Assembly: GCA_963811805.1 (NCBI GenBank)
Contig: CAWESU010000002.1
Location: 248,001-312,000 of the forward strand
DNA: 64,000 nt
Direction of reading: 5' to 3'
Origin: DAHUXN01 sp963811805
Lineage (GTDB): Bacteria; Acidobacteriota; Terriglobia; Acidiferrales; UBA7541
Shown: positions 41,115-48,519 of the stretch, piece by piece
Numbering within the stretch: position 1 is the first letter of the stretch
Layout: each line of letters starts with the position of its first letter
Program-made: the position numbers and the translations under genes
Notes under the pieces: model-generated
Told to the model about the DNA's origin: nothing
The model's input: only the letters and a program-made list of their open reading frames with translations
Databases searched by the model: none

Positions 41115-41711
41115 CTATCGCGCCGCGTGCCGCGGATGGCGCGCGGGAGCGCGTTTCTTTGTCTCGCGCTCGACTTTTCGCAGCCAGCGCAACTCGGTCT
41201 GAAATTGCTCGATCACCAGCGCCAGCATCCAGACGGCCTCGTGAAACTCGTGGCCCACTTCTGCTCGAACTGCCTCGATGGTCTTTTTCTCGCGCGCCAA
41301 TTCGTGCTCCAGAAATTCGCGTCGCCGCTGAATCTGCCGCGCGAAGACTCCCGGCCGCGCCTGCCAGGAGAGAGCCATCCAAGTCAGGAATGGCGGCCGT
41401 TCGCGCGCGGTGGCCCAATCGTTGCGCTCTAGGGCATCCGCGAGCGCGGCACGCCCGCGCTGGGTGGTCTGGAACACGCGCCGCTCCGGCCCCTCGGCCG
41501 GGCGGCGGCTTTCGCAGGCGCGAATCAGTCGAGAGCGCGCGAGCTTGTCGATGGAGTAGTAGACCTGCGGGCGCGAAATGCCCGCCCAGTCGCGCACCTG
41601 CCGACGCTCCAGCTCGGCATTCGCCTGGTAGCCGTGCATGGGTTTTTCGGCGAGCAGACTGAGGAGCACGAGATCGGGCGTGGTCAGTGAGCTATTTGGA
41701 TTTTGGGACAT
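41115..41711 (-). CDS. PadR-family regulator with C-terminal helical domain (198 aa)
   Basis: Winged-helix domain (L-L-S-L-L-A-E-K-P-M-H-G-Y-Q-A-N, S-R-P-Q-V-Y-Y-S-I-D-K-L) followed by a long helical dimerisation domain of the Vir_act_alpha_C type (R-R-R-E-F-L-E-H-E-L) and a basic C-terminal tail. This is the larger PadR subclass, unlike the 120-aa PadR at 8599. Its ATG lies within the end of the upstream Cdd1-like gene (20-bp overlap), so the two are coupled. Confidence 0.88.
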   Translation of the reverse strand: MSQNPNSSLTTPDLVLLSLLAEKPMHGYQANAELERRQVRDWAGISRPQVYYSIDKLARSRLIRACESRRPAEGPERRVFQTTQRGRAALADALERNDWATARERPPFLTWMALSWQARPGVFARQIQRRREFLEHELAREKKTIEAVRAEVGHEFHEAVWMLALVIEQFQTELRWLRKVERETKKRAPARHPRHAAR

Positions 41712-41982
41712 GCTCGGCTTTCCGTTTGCGGCTCCAATACCACCACTGGCATTGCTCAGCGGGCAGGTGCGGATCGCGCGCCTGCTCTACCGCCGCGCGA
41801 AACACGTCGAGGCAACAGATGTCCTGGCGCTCGCCGGTCAACCGGCAGAGCTTATCGTACATCTTGCGGGGATTCTGTCGCGCAAGTTGAGGGATGGTGC
41901 GAATGCCGAGCAGATGGAAATCGCGCTCGATGGCCGGGCCGACGGAAATCAGATGCCGGAAACCTGCTTGTTGGGACTTCAT
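41692..41982 (-). CDS. Helix-hairpin-helix protein, Cdd1 family-like (96 aa)
   Basis: Small HhH protein: L-I-S-V-G-P-A-I-E-R-D-F-H-L-L-G-I, L-A-R-Q-N-P-R-K-M-Y-D-K-L-C, R-Q-D-I-C-C-L-D-V-F-R-A-A-V and a late W-W-Y-W. This is the pattern of the Cdd1/pathogenicity-locus family, whose role is unknown but may involve DNA binding. ATG at 41982 has a perfect AGGAGGAG site. It overlaps the PadR gene by 20 bases. Confidence 0.8.
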   Translation of the reverse strand: MKSQQAGFRHLISVGPAIERDFHLLGIRTIPQLARQNPRKMYDKLCRLTGERQDICCLDVFRAAVEQARDPHLPAEQCQWWYWSRKRKAEHVPKSK

Positions 41983-42078
41983 GCGCTCCTCCTGAAATGA
42001 GCTTGACAGCACGGGCTTGGCCGCGTTAACTTTCACCTAGTCTAAATGAGACTACTATGGAAATGGAGGAATGACAAG

Positions 42079-42561
42079 ATGAAACTTCTCGTTTGCGTTG
42101 CAGCTATGTTCCTGGTGGCCACGGCGTCTGTCGCTCAAACCAAATCTCAGGAGGGAAACACAATGAAAGTGGAACGAATCACGCCAATCCTGTTTGCCGA
42201 GAAGATCGAGCCTTGCGTGAAGTTTTGGGTCGAGCGGCTGGGTTTCCAGAAGACCGCCGAGGTGCCCGACGGCAATACGCTGGGGTTCGCGATTTTGCAG
42301 AAGGACGGAGTCGAGGTGATGTATCAGTCGTATGGCAGCGCGGATAAAGAGAACGCCGCGATCGGGCAACTGGGACGCAAGGGGCCGTCGTTCTTGTATA
42401 TCGAGGTGGACGATATCGAAGCGATTGCCCGAGCTGTGCAGGGCGCGGAGATCGCCGTCTCGATGCGCACGACGTTTTACGGAATGAAAGAGCTGGGCGT
42501 GAAGGATCCTGCGGGCCACGTGATTCTGTTCGCGCAGAAGACCGGCACGGCGAATCAGTAA
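42079..42561 (+). CDS. VOC/glyoxalase-superfamily protein, possible dual start (160 aa)
   Basis: Single-domain beta-alpha-beta-beta-beta fold protein: I-T-P-I-L-F-A-E-K-I-E-P-C-V-K-F-W-V, G-F-A-I-L-Q-K-D-G-V, L-Y-I-E-V-D-D-I and L-G-V-K-D-P-A-G-H-V-I-L-F. Usual metal ligands (His/Glu) are incompletely conserved. ATG at 42079, with GGAGGA upstream, gives a signal peptide ending V-A-Q. A second ATG at 42163 has its own perfect AGGAGG and would give a cytoplasmic form. Function unknown. Confidence 0.85.
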   Translation: MKLLVCVAAMFLVATASVAQTKSQEGNTMKVERITPILFAEKIEPCVKFWVERLGFQKTAEVPDGNTLGFAILQKDGVEVMYQSYGSADKENAAIGQLGRKGPSFLYIEVDDIEAIARAVQGAEIAVSMRTTFYGMKELGVKDPAGHVILFAQKTGTANQ

Positions 42562-42572
42562 GCCAAGGTGGG

Positions 42573-43517
42573 CTACTTTGGCTTGGAGGGAAGGGGCGCC
42601 GCGACTGGCCGCGATGGAACGGGGCCCTGGCTCATCATTTGGAAGTCGGAGCGCGTGCTTTGGAGCATGGTGCCACGCAGGTTCTCGTAGGCACCAAAGA
42701 AGAGGAAGGGAATCAGCGCTGCGATAACCCACAGCTTGGCACGCTTGGGGAGCTTGGCTTCAGGCTCCCAGCGAAAAATCTGCCGGGAAATCTCGAAGGC
42801 GACCGTAAGGCCAAGGGTGAGTGCGATGAGCTCGGTTATGATTTCGCCGGTCGTAGCCAGATTGTTGGCTGCGGATTCGAGGCCCCGGGCCAGGTACGTG
42901 GCGGGGATAAACAAGGCGCAGCGCTGGAGCCAGCCGGGAAACTTTGCCAGCGGAAACGTGGCGCCGGAGAGAAACAGGAAGCCTGTCCACAGAAGATTGT
43001 TGATCATCTGGGTTTCCTGCATGGTATTGGTGACGCTGGCTACGATCAGGCCGAAGGCCGCGAATGCCGCCGACCCTAGAGTCACAAGGGCGAAAATCTC
43101 CCACAGATTGCCCCAGGAGCGGAGATGAAATAAGTAGCGGCAGACCGCGATTTCGATGACGACGATGGGGAGCGTTAGAAAATAATTCGAGATGACGCTC
43201 GATGCGAGCATGTCGCTGGCCGTCACCGGCGACAGGCGAAAGCGGCGAAGGATGCCTTGTTCGCGAAAAGTGACGAGTTGCACGCTAAGGCCCCAGAAGC
43301 TGCCCATCACCGTGATGGTCAGAATGGCGCCCAGAACGTAAGCGGTAACGGAGCTAGAACCCTCGCCGAAGAAAGCGACGGCGCCAAACAGGAAGATGAG
43401 AGGCATCAAAAACGTGAAGAAAAAGAAGGCCCGGTTCCGCAGCGCCAGGCGAATGCGCATCTTGGTAAGAGTCCAAGTGTGATTGGTCACGGTTGCGGCG
43501 TCCTCGGTCGCACGCAC
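42573..43517 (-). CDS. ABC-2 type transporter permease (314 aa)
   Basis: Membrane subunit of an ABC exporter: six helices, F-F-F-F-T-F-L-M-P-L-I-F, F-R-E-Q-G-I-L-R-R-F-R-L-S-P-V loop and L-F-L-S-G-A-T-F-P-L-A-K-F-P. The matching ATPase is probably the gene at 46360-47280, on the same strand but 2.8 kb upstream; three other genes lie between. The C-terminal tail after the last helix is Pro/Ser-rich. Confidence 0.9.
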   Translation of the reverse strand: MRATEDAATVTNHTWTLTKMRIRLALRNRAFFFFTFLMPLIFLFGAVAFFGEGSSSVTAYVLGAILTITVMGSFWGLSVQLVTFREQGILRRFRLSPVTASDMLASSVISNYFLTLPIVVIEIAVCRYLFHLRSWGNLWEIFALVTLGSAAFAAFGLIVASVTNTMQETQMINNLLWTGFLFLSGATFPLAKFPGWLQRCALFIPATYLARGLESAANNLATTGEIITELIALTLGLTVAFEISRQIFRWEPEAKLPKRAKLWVIAALIPFLFFGAYENLRGTMLQSTRSDFQMMSQGPVPSRPVAAPLPSKPK

Positions 43518-43560
43518 AAATGAGACGAACCAAGGAACATTTCACAGGAGTGGCGGGATG

Positions 43561-44742
43561 TCAAATCAATGCGCGCTGCGCCGAATCGACCATGTTTGCC
43601 CGCGCGCCGTCTTCCCGCTGAAAAATGTCCTCGAGGAATCCGGGAATCTCGAAGACCGCGCGATTGGGATGGAGTCCGGCATTGCGGCGATACGAAGCGA
43701 ATGTCTGCGGGTCCAACAGCCGCTCGACCGCCGGAACAAGTTCACGAAAACTCTTCAGGGATAATCCTACGTTTCGCTCGATGACCCACCGCGCGTTATA
43801 GCGCTCCTGCGGCAGCGTCCACGCGTTGCATTCGACGATCACCGGCAATTGTTTCGCGAGGGCCTCGGACAGGCTGCCGGGCCCAGGTTTGCCAATGAAA
43901 AAATCGGAGAGATGCATGTAATAGGGAATTTCCGAAGTGAAGCCTTCGACGTAAGAGCGGATTCGCGCTTTCCTGTGCCGCAGCTCCTGCGCGAGGTTCT
44001 GGTTTTTTCCGCAGATGAAGATCAGCTGCAGATCGAGTGTGCTGTTGTCCAGGCGCTCGGCAATTTCGAGCATCACGCGATTGCCCTGTCCGCCAAAAAG
44101 CACCAACCCAGTGGGCAAGTCGGGATGCAAGTTCAGAAGCTTGCGCTCGGCAGCGCGGTCGGCCGTTTGGGGCGCATAGAAGCGCGGATGGAGAATCATT
44201 CCTGAGGCTTGAAAGATGCGGTCCCGCGGATGGCCCAAAGTTCGCGCCTGCGCCACTGCGCGTTCCGAACCACACACAAAGTATTGCTCTTGACGCTCGA
44301 TCCAGAAGTGCGGCGGATAGTCGGCAATGTCGGTGAGAATGGTCACGAACGGCCGGCCCGGAAACACATTGCGATAGCTCTCGTATAGTTCGCGGTTGAA
44401 GTGTGGGATAAAGGATACAACCATGTCCGGCGCGCTCTCGCGCCAGTGGCTTTCCAGACGCCGCACCATGGGCCCGTGATACAGCCGGATAAACGCCTGC
44501 AGGATGCGCATGAGTTCCGCGCTGCCAAGCGTCCAGCCAGATTTGAGCATCCAGTTGTAAAAGTCCTGTATCCGGATCCGCGCATACTTGCGCAGAATAT
44601 CCAGCGAATCGAGGATCTCCTGCAAATTCATCATTTCGATCTGCCAGGGAAGATTTGTTTCCTGAATGGCGAGGGTGAGCGCGGTTGCCGCGCTGCGATG
44701 TCCTCCGCCCGCGTCGAAGAAGACGAACTCGATTCGCTTCAT
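43561..44742 (-). CDS. MGDG-synthase/MurG-like glycosyltransferase (393 aa)
   Basis: GT-B fold glycosyltransferase of the diacylglycerol-glucosyl/galactosyltransferase type. N-terminal G-G-G-H-R-S-A-A-T-A-L acceptor-site motif, L-V-L-F-G-G-Q-G-N near 210, and the nucleotide-sugar motif G-K-P-G-P-G-S-L-S-E-A-L. Probably adds sugar to diacylglycerol at the membrane face to make glycolipid. ATG at 44742 was chosen; an upstream start at 44766 adds 8 residues. It is divergent from the PHP/PAP2 pair, which fits a lipid-linked pathway. Confidence 0.85.
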   Translation of the reverse strand: MKRIEFVFFDAGGGHRSAATALTLAIQETNLPWQIEMMNLQEILDSLDILRKYARIRIQDFYNWMLKSGWTLGSAELMRILQAFIRLYHGPMVRRLESHWRESAPDMVVSFIPHFNRELYESYRNVFPGRPFVTILTDIADYPPHFWIERQEQYFVCGSERAVAQARTLGHPRDRIFQASGMILHPRFYAPQTADRAAERKLLNLHPDLPTGLVLFGGQGNRVMLEIAERLDNSTLDLQLIFICGKNQNLAQELRHRKARIRSYVEGFTSEIPYYMHLSDFFIGKPGPGSLSEALAKQLPVIVECNAWTLPQERYNARWVIERNVGLSLKSFRELVPAVERLLDPQTFASYRRNAGLHPNRAVFEIPGFLEDIFQREDGARANMVDSAQRALI

Positions 44743-44891
44743 CCGTGCGTAATCATGGCAAAACAATAGCCGCGTCAGGCTACATTTACATGAATTTTCG
44801 GTTACTGTGCCGAAATGGTCAAATATTGTTGTTTCAGAACTTTAGCGTCGTTGTTACCTCGCTTTAACACAAATTTCCTAAGCTTTTCCAC

Positions 44892-45776
44892 ATGCGATGC
44901 GACATGCACATTCACACGAAGTTCTCGGGCCCGTGCACGACGCCTTTTCTAAGCAAGATTTGCCGCGAAAGCTACAGCGAGCCGCGGACGGTGTACTCGC
45001 TCCTGCGCCGGCGCGGGATGGATTTGGTCACACTCACGGACCACGACTCCATCGAAGGTGCCGAACAGTTGCGTTGCCGCTCGGATTTTTTTGTTAGCGA
45101 GGAACTTACTTGCCGGATGGCCAGCGGCGCAGAGGTGCACATCGGCGTTTACGACATCACCGAGCGGCAGCATGTGCAGTTGCAGCGACGCCGCGACGAT
45201 TTAATCGCGCTGCTGATGTATCTGACGGAAAACCGTCTGTTGTTCAGCGTTAATCACGTCTTCTCATGCCTGACCGGAAAGCGGGAGTTCGATGATTTTG
45301 GATGGTTTAGAGATTATTTTCCAGCGATCGAAGCGCGCAATGGTCAAATGCTGGCCCGTCAAAATGAAGATTCGCAAAGGCTGGCGCGGCAATGGCGGAA
45401 GATCCAAATTGGCGGGAGCGATGCGCACGCTTCAGCATCGGCAGCGACGGCCTATACCGAAGTGCCCGGCGCGCGCAACAAAGAGGAGTTTTTCGCGGGC
45501 TTGCGGGCCGGCAAAGGCCGCCCGGCGGGGGAGTCCGGAAATTTCGTAAAGCTCACTCGCGACGTGCTGATGATCGGTGGGGCGACGATGTGGGAGCGAC
45601 CTTGGGCTCTCGCGCTGGCGCCACTCGCGCTCCTTGTTCCCCTCGCGACTTTTCTTAATTACCGCAGCGAGAGGAAGTTCGGGTCGCTCTGGGCCAAGAG
45701 AATTCTCGGCCAGGCGCAAGCGCATAGGCCGCGCTGGCTCTCCGCTCCGCAATCGGCGATGGAGGGGCTCACATGA
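44892..45776 (+). CDS. PHP-domain metal-dependent phosphoesterase (294 aa)
   Basis: Polymerase-and-histidinol-phosphatase domain: M-H-I-H-T-K-F-S, T-D-H-D-S-I-E-G, S-V-N-H-V-F-S and G-S-D-A-H-A-S supply the metal ligands. A hydrophobic helix near residues 236-252 followed by a basic tail suggests membrane attachment, unusual for PHP enzymes. Substrate unknown; the flanking glycosyltransferase and PAP2 genes suggest a phospholipid-related phosphate ester. It overlaps the PAP2 gene by four bases (ATGA). Confidence 0.85.
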   Translation: MRCDMHIHTKFSGPCTTPFLSKICRESYSEPRTVYSLLRRRGMDLVTLTDHDSIEGAEQLRCRSDFFVSEELTCRMASGAEVHIGVYDITERQHVQLQRRRDDLIALLMYLTENRLLFSVNHVFSCLTGKREFDDFGWFRDYFPAIEARNGQMLARQNEDSQRLARQWRKIQIGGSDAHASASAATAYTEVPGARNKEEFFAGLRAGKGRPAGESGNFVKLTRDVLMIGGATMWERPWALALAPLALLVPLATFLNYRSERKFGSLWAKRILGQAQAHRPRWLSAPQSAMEGLT

Positions 45777-46309
45777 CCGTAGCCCGCGCTGTGTGGAACC
45801 AGATCCAATCGAGCGATCACCGGCTGATGCGGCGCGTCAACCGCTGGCGCGCTCCAAGGTGGTTTCGCCTGTTTATGATTCTAGCCACGCGTATGGGCGA
45901 CGGCTGGCTGTGGTACGCGACGGGCGCTGCAGTGCTGGTCTGGGGCGGACATTCGCGCTTCGCGGCCATCGGCGCGGCGGGGCTTGCAGTACTTTCGGGA
46001 ATCGGCGTTTTCTTGCTCCTGAAGCGGGTCAGCCATCGCCGGCGCCCGTGTGAACTGGAGCCGCACTGCTGGGCTTCGATTCTCCCTCCGGATCAGTTTT
46101 CCTTCCCGTCCGGCCATACCATCACGGCCTTTGCCGTCGCCATGACCTTGGGTTTTTTCTACCCGGACTTTCAGGTGGCGCTCTTGCTGGTCGCCATGAG
46201 CATCGCCGCTTCGCGAATCATCCTCGGCATGCACTTCCTGAGCGACGTGCTGGCCGGTTCGGTGATTGGCATCTCACTGGCGTATACGTTTTTGTACCTC
46301 TTCGCGTAG
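45773..46309 (+). CDS. PAP2-superfamily phosphatase (178 aa)
   Basis: Membrane lipid phosphatase with the three motifs: K-R-V-S-H-R-R-R-P, P-S-G-H-T and S-R-I-I-L-G-M-H-F-L-S-D. Five or six helices surround them. Substrates of the family include phosphatidate, phosphatidylglycerol phosphate and undecaprenyl diphosphate. Translationally coupled to the PHP gene. Confidence 0.92.
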   Translation: MTVARAVWNQIQSSDHRLMRRVNRWRAPRWFRLFMILATRMGDGWLWYATGAAVLVWGGHSRFAAIGAAGLAVLSGIGVFLLLKRVSHRRRPCELEPHCWASILPPDQFSFPSGHTITAFAVAMTLGFFYPDFQVALLLVAMSIAASRIILGMHFLSDVLAGSVIGISLAYTFLYLFA

Positions 46310-46359
46310 TTCCTAGCTCAAGTACAGGGAATTGGTTGTGGAAGTAAGGCTCTGAGGCT

Positions 46360-47280
46360 CTATTCGCGCAGGCGCCTGCCGGTAAGCTCCAAAAAGACGT
46401 CTTCAAGCGAGGGGGACCGCATCTCCAGGCCTTGAAGCTCGACGCCTTCCGCGTCGAGGTATTTGACCAGCGCGACGATGGTTTTCGTCGGCGCCGTGGA
46501 ATGCAATGCGTACACGTCGTCTTGCTTGGTCGATTCCGTCACGCCTTCCAGACGGCCCAGCGCGTCATCGATGGGCGCTTGGCTGAGGCGCACTTCGATC
46601 CTCGTCGTCCCGGCGGAGCGCTGCTTCAATTCCCGCGGCGTGCCCAGAGCCATCACGCGCCCGTAATCGACAATCGCCACGCGGTCGCACAGACGCTCGG
46701 CTTCTTCGATGTAATGCGTGGTCAGCACGATGGTCTTTTTCTCTTTTTTCAATTCTTCCATGGTGGCATAAATCTCGCGGCGCACTTGAGGGTCGAGGCC
46801 CGCGGTCGGCTCGTCGAGAAAAATGATGCGTGGATTGTTTACCAGCGCCAGAGCGAGCGCCAGGCGCTGTTTTTGGCCGCCGGAGAGTTGGTGGTAGAAC
46901 GCATCGCGCTTTTCTTCGAGCTGAAAACGTCTGAGCAGCTCCTCCGGGTCGCGCGGATTCCGGTAAAAATGGGCGAACATTTCCAGCGTCTCGCCAACGC
47001 GCATTTTGTCGGGCAGGGAAGTGGATTGCAGCGACGCGCCAGCGATGTTTTTCATCTCGGCGGGCTGGCGCTGGGGATCGAGGCCACAAACGCGGACCGC
47101 TCCGCGATCGGGCGTGCGCAATCCCTCAAGGATTTCAACGGTTGTGGTCTTGCCGGCGCCGTTTGGGCCCAGGAGACCGAAAAGCTCGCCCTCGTGAACT
47201 TCGAAACTGACGCCGCGCAGCGCTTCTACGGCACCGTAATTTTTGTAAAGCCCCTCGACTTTGACGGCTGGCTCGCTCAT
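46360..47280 (-). CDS. ABC transporter ATP-binding protein (306 aa)
   Basis: Nucleotide-binding subunit: Walker A G-P-N-G-A-G-K-T-T, signature L-S-G-G-Q-K-Q-R-L, Walker B I-I-F-L-D-E-P-T, H-loop T-T-H-Y-I-E-E-A. The C-terminal 80 residues match the regulatory extension of ABC-2 exporter ATPases. Likely partner of the permease at 42573-43517. ATG at 47280, 28 bases after the stop of the ATL gene. Confidence 0.93.
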   Translation of the reverse strand: MSEPAVKVEGLYKNYGAVEALRGVSFEVHEGELFGLLGPNGAGKTTTVEILEGLRTPDRGAVRVCGLDPQRQPAEMKNIAGASLQSTSLPDKMRVGETLEMFAHFYRNPRDPEELLRRFQLEEKRDAFYHQLSGGQKQRLALALALVNNPRIIFLDEPTAGLDPQVRREIYATMEELKKEKKTIVLTTHYIEEAERLCDRVAIVDYGRVMALGTPRELKQRSAGTTRIEVRLSQAPIDDALGRLEGVTESTKQDDVYALHSTAPTKTIVALVKYLDAEGVELQGLEMRSPSLEDVFLELTGRRLRE

Positions 47281-47308
47281 GCCCTTTTGGCGCTCCCCTG
47301 CTTTTTTA

Positions 47309-47701
47309 TCACACCCGCCCCCGCTTCGCGAATCCGCGCTTCATGCGGCTCTTCTTGCTTGCTCGTTTCTGGCTGCTCCGGCCACGCTTGCCAGGCTCCC
47401 ACTCGTGCGCCGCAAGATCGACTTTCATGCCCAGAAATGTCGTGCCTTCGGTTTCGAGCAGCATGCGCTGCTTGCTCGCGTAGGGTTCGCGGGGCAGCAG
47501 CCTTCCGCCCGCGCCTACCACGCGATGCCACGGAATTCCGTGGCCCGATGGGCATCCCGCCATGGCGAAGCCGACCGTGCGCGCTCCTCCCGGTACGTGT
47601 AGCAGACGCGCCAGCCTTCCATACGTAACCACGCGTCCACGCGGAATCGATTTCACCGCTCGGTAGATGTAGCCCCAGCCGCCCGTATTTTTCTTCGCCA
47701 T
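47309..47701 (-). CDS. Alkyltransferase-like protein ATL (130 aa)
   Basis: DNA-binding homologue of O6-methylguanine methyltransferases in which the reactive Cys of P-C-H-R is replaced by Trp (P-W-H-R-V-V). Such proteins bind O6-alkylguanine and pass the damage to nucleotide excision repair. It has I-P-R-G-R-V-V-T-Y-G and the HTH region A-R-T-V-G-F-A-M. The last 25 residues are strongly basic (R-G-R-S-S-Q-K-R-A-S-K-K), which could strengthen DNA binding. Confidence 0.88.
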   Translation of the reverse strand: MAKKNTGGWGYIYRAVKSIPRGRVVTYGRLARLLHVPGGARTVGFAMAGCPSGHGIPWHRVVGAGGRLLPREPYASKQRMLLETEGTTFLGMKVDLAAHEWEPGKRGRSSQKRASKKSRMKRGFAKRGRV

Positions 47702-48006
47702 CGCCTAAACGCCTTTCGTCCAGTTCGCTCCGATGATCCAAGATGGGTCTAGTTCCGCGAAATTACATGATGCATAGATTTTCTTCCCGCGCGCGATCGT
47801 AATGTTTTTTCTGTCGCGTGTACCGTTGCGGAACATTCTCCGCCTATTTGGCATCTAATTAAGTGGAGGTTCTGTGCCGCGCGAAGGCCGCGCTACAGAA
47901 AGAGTGGAAATCTGCTCGTGAATAGCTTCTTTTCTCTCCTCGCAGGCCTTCCGGAGTACTAATTACTTATACGAAGCAACCCGTCTCCGAATGCAGCATC
48001 ATACCA
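47702..48006. other. Gene-free region
   Basis: 305 bases with no convincing gene. It includes a GC hairpin string GCGCGAAGGCCGCGC near 47878-47892, similar to a fragment near 27229-27250. Confidence 0.5.
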
Positions 48007-48039
48007 TTGACAGCGTAGTGCCTGGCAGTTACACTACGC
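48007..48039 (+). promoter_or_regulatory. Promoter overlapped by a perfect inverted repeat
   Basis: TTGACA (48007-48012), 17 bases, TACACT (48030-48035): a good sigma-70-type promoter. An 8-bp perfect inverted repeat GCGTAGTG (48013-48020) / CACTACGC (48032-48039) covers the spacer edge and the -10 box, the classical position for a repressor. Expected start of transcription is near 48042, 28 bases before the GTG at 48070. Confidence 0.7.
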
Positions 48040-48069
48040 AGACGCGATGGGCTCTTAGGGGGGACGGTC

Positions 48070-48504
48070 GTGGCTTTCGTACGACGCAAGGGCAATTCGT
48101 ACTATTTGGTGCACAACGTCCGCCGGCGCGGCAGGGTTGAGCAGCTCTACCTTGCCAAACTCGGCGAGCGGCCTCGCATTACCGACGACGTCGTCCGCGA
48201 AGTTTCGCGCAACCACCCTATGTTGGACCTGGATTGGTCGCGCCTGCGGGAAGACGTGAACAGCCGCGTGGAGCTTTTTGACCCGCGCTCCCCTTACGTC
48301 AAGCAATTGCTCAATTCCTTGCGGCTCATCAACTTGGATTTGGCGGATCTGTCGCCGCCGCTGCTGCTTCTGCCGGACCGTTCGGAATCCGGGCAGGAGC
48401 TCGTCACCCAGCTCAGGCTCCTACGCTCCACGGTCGATATTAAGCTCGAGCAGTTCGAGCGCGTGAATCCACGCGCCCTGGCAGGCAGCCGGACGTTTCG
48501 GTAA
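48070..48504 (+). CDS. Hypothetical protein, partner of the AAA+ ATPase (144 aa)
   Basis: Not firmly recognised. The first 35 residues (K-G-N-S-Y-Y-L-V-H-N-V-R, L-Y-L-A-K-L-G-E-R-P) resemble the beta-hairpin found at the N-terminus of some IS4/IS1634-type transposases, but no transposase catalytic domain follows. The rest is helical with R-L-R-E-D-V-N-S-R-V and L-R-L-L-R-S-T-V-D-I-K-L-E-Q. GTG start with GGGGGG at 48058-48063. It is first in a two-gene unit with the ClpB-like gene, 15 bases downstream. Confidence 0.65.
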   Translation: MAFVRRKGNSYYLVHNVRRRGRVEQLYLAKLGERPRITDDVVREVSRNHPMLDLDWSRLREDVNSRVELFDPRSPYVKQLLNSLRLINLDLADLSPPLLLLPDRSESGQELVTQLRLLRSTVDIKLEQFERVNPRALAGSRTFR

Positions 48505-48519
48505 GGGGGGAGTAAGGCC

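Noticed and set aside
47309..47701. O6-methylguanine methyltransferase
   Set aside because: The acceptor Cys of P-C-H-R is Trp, so it is called an alkyltransferase-like protein instead.
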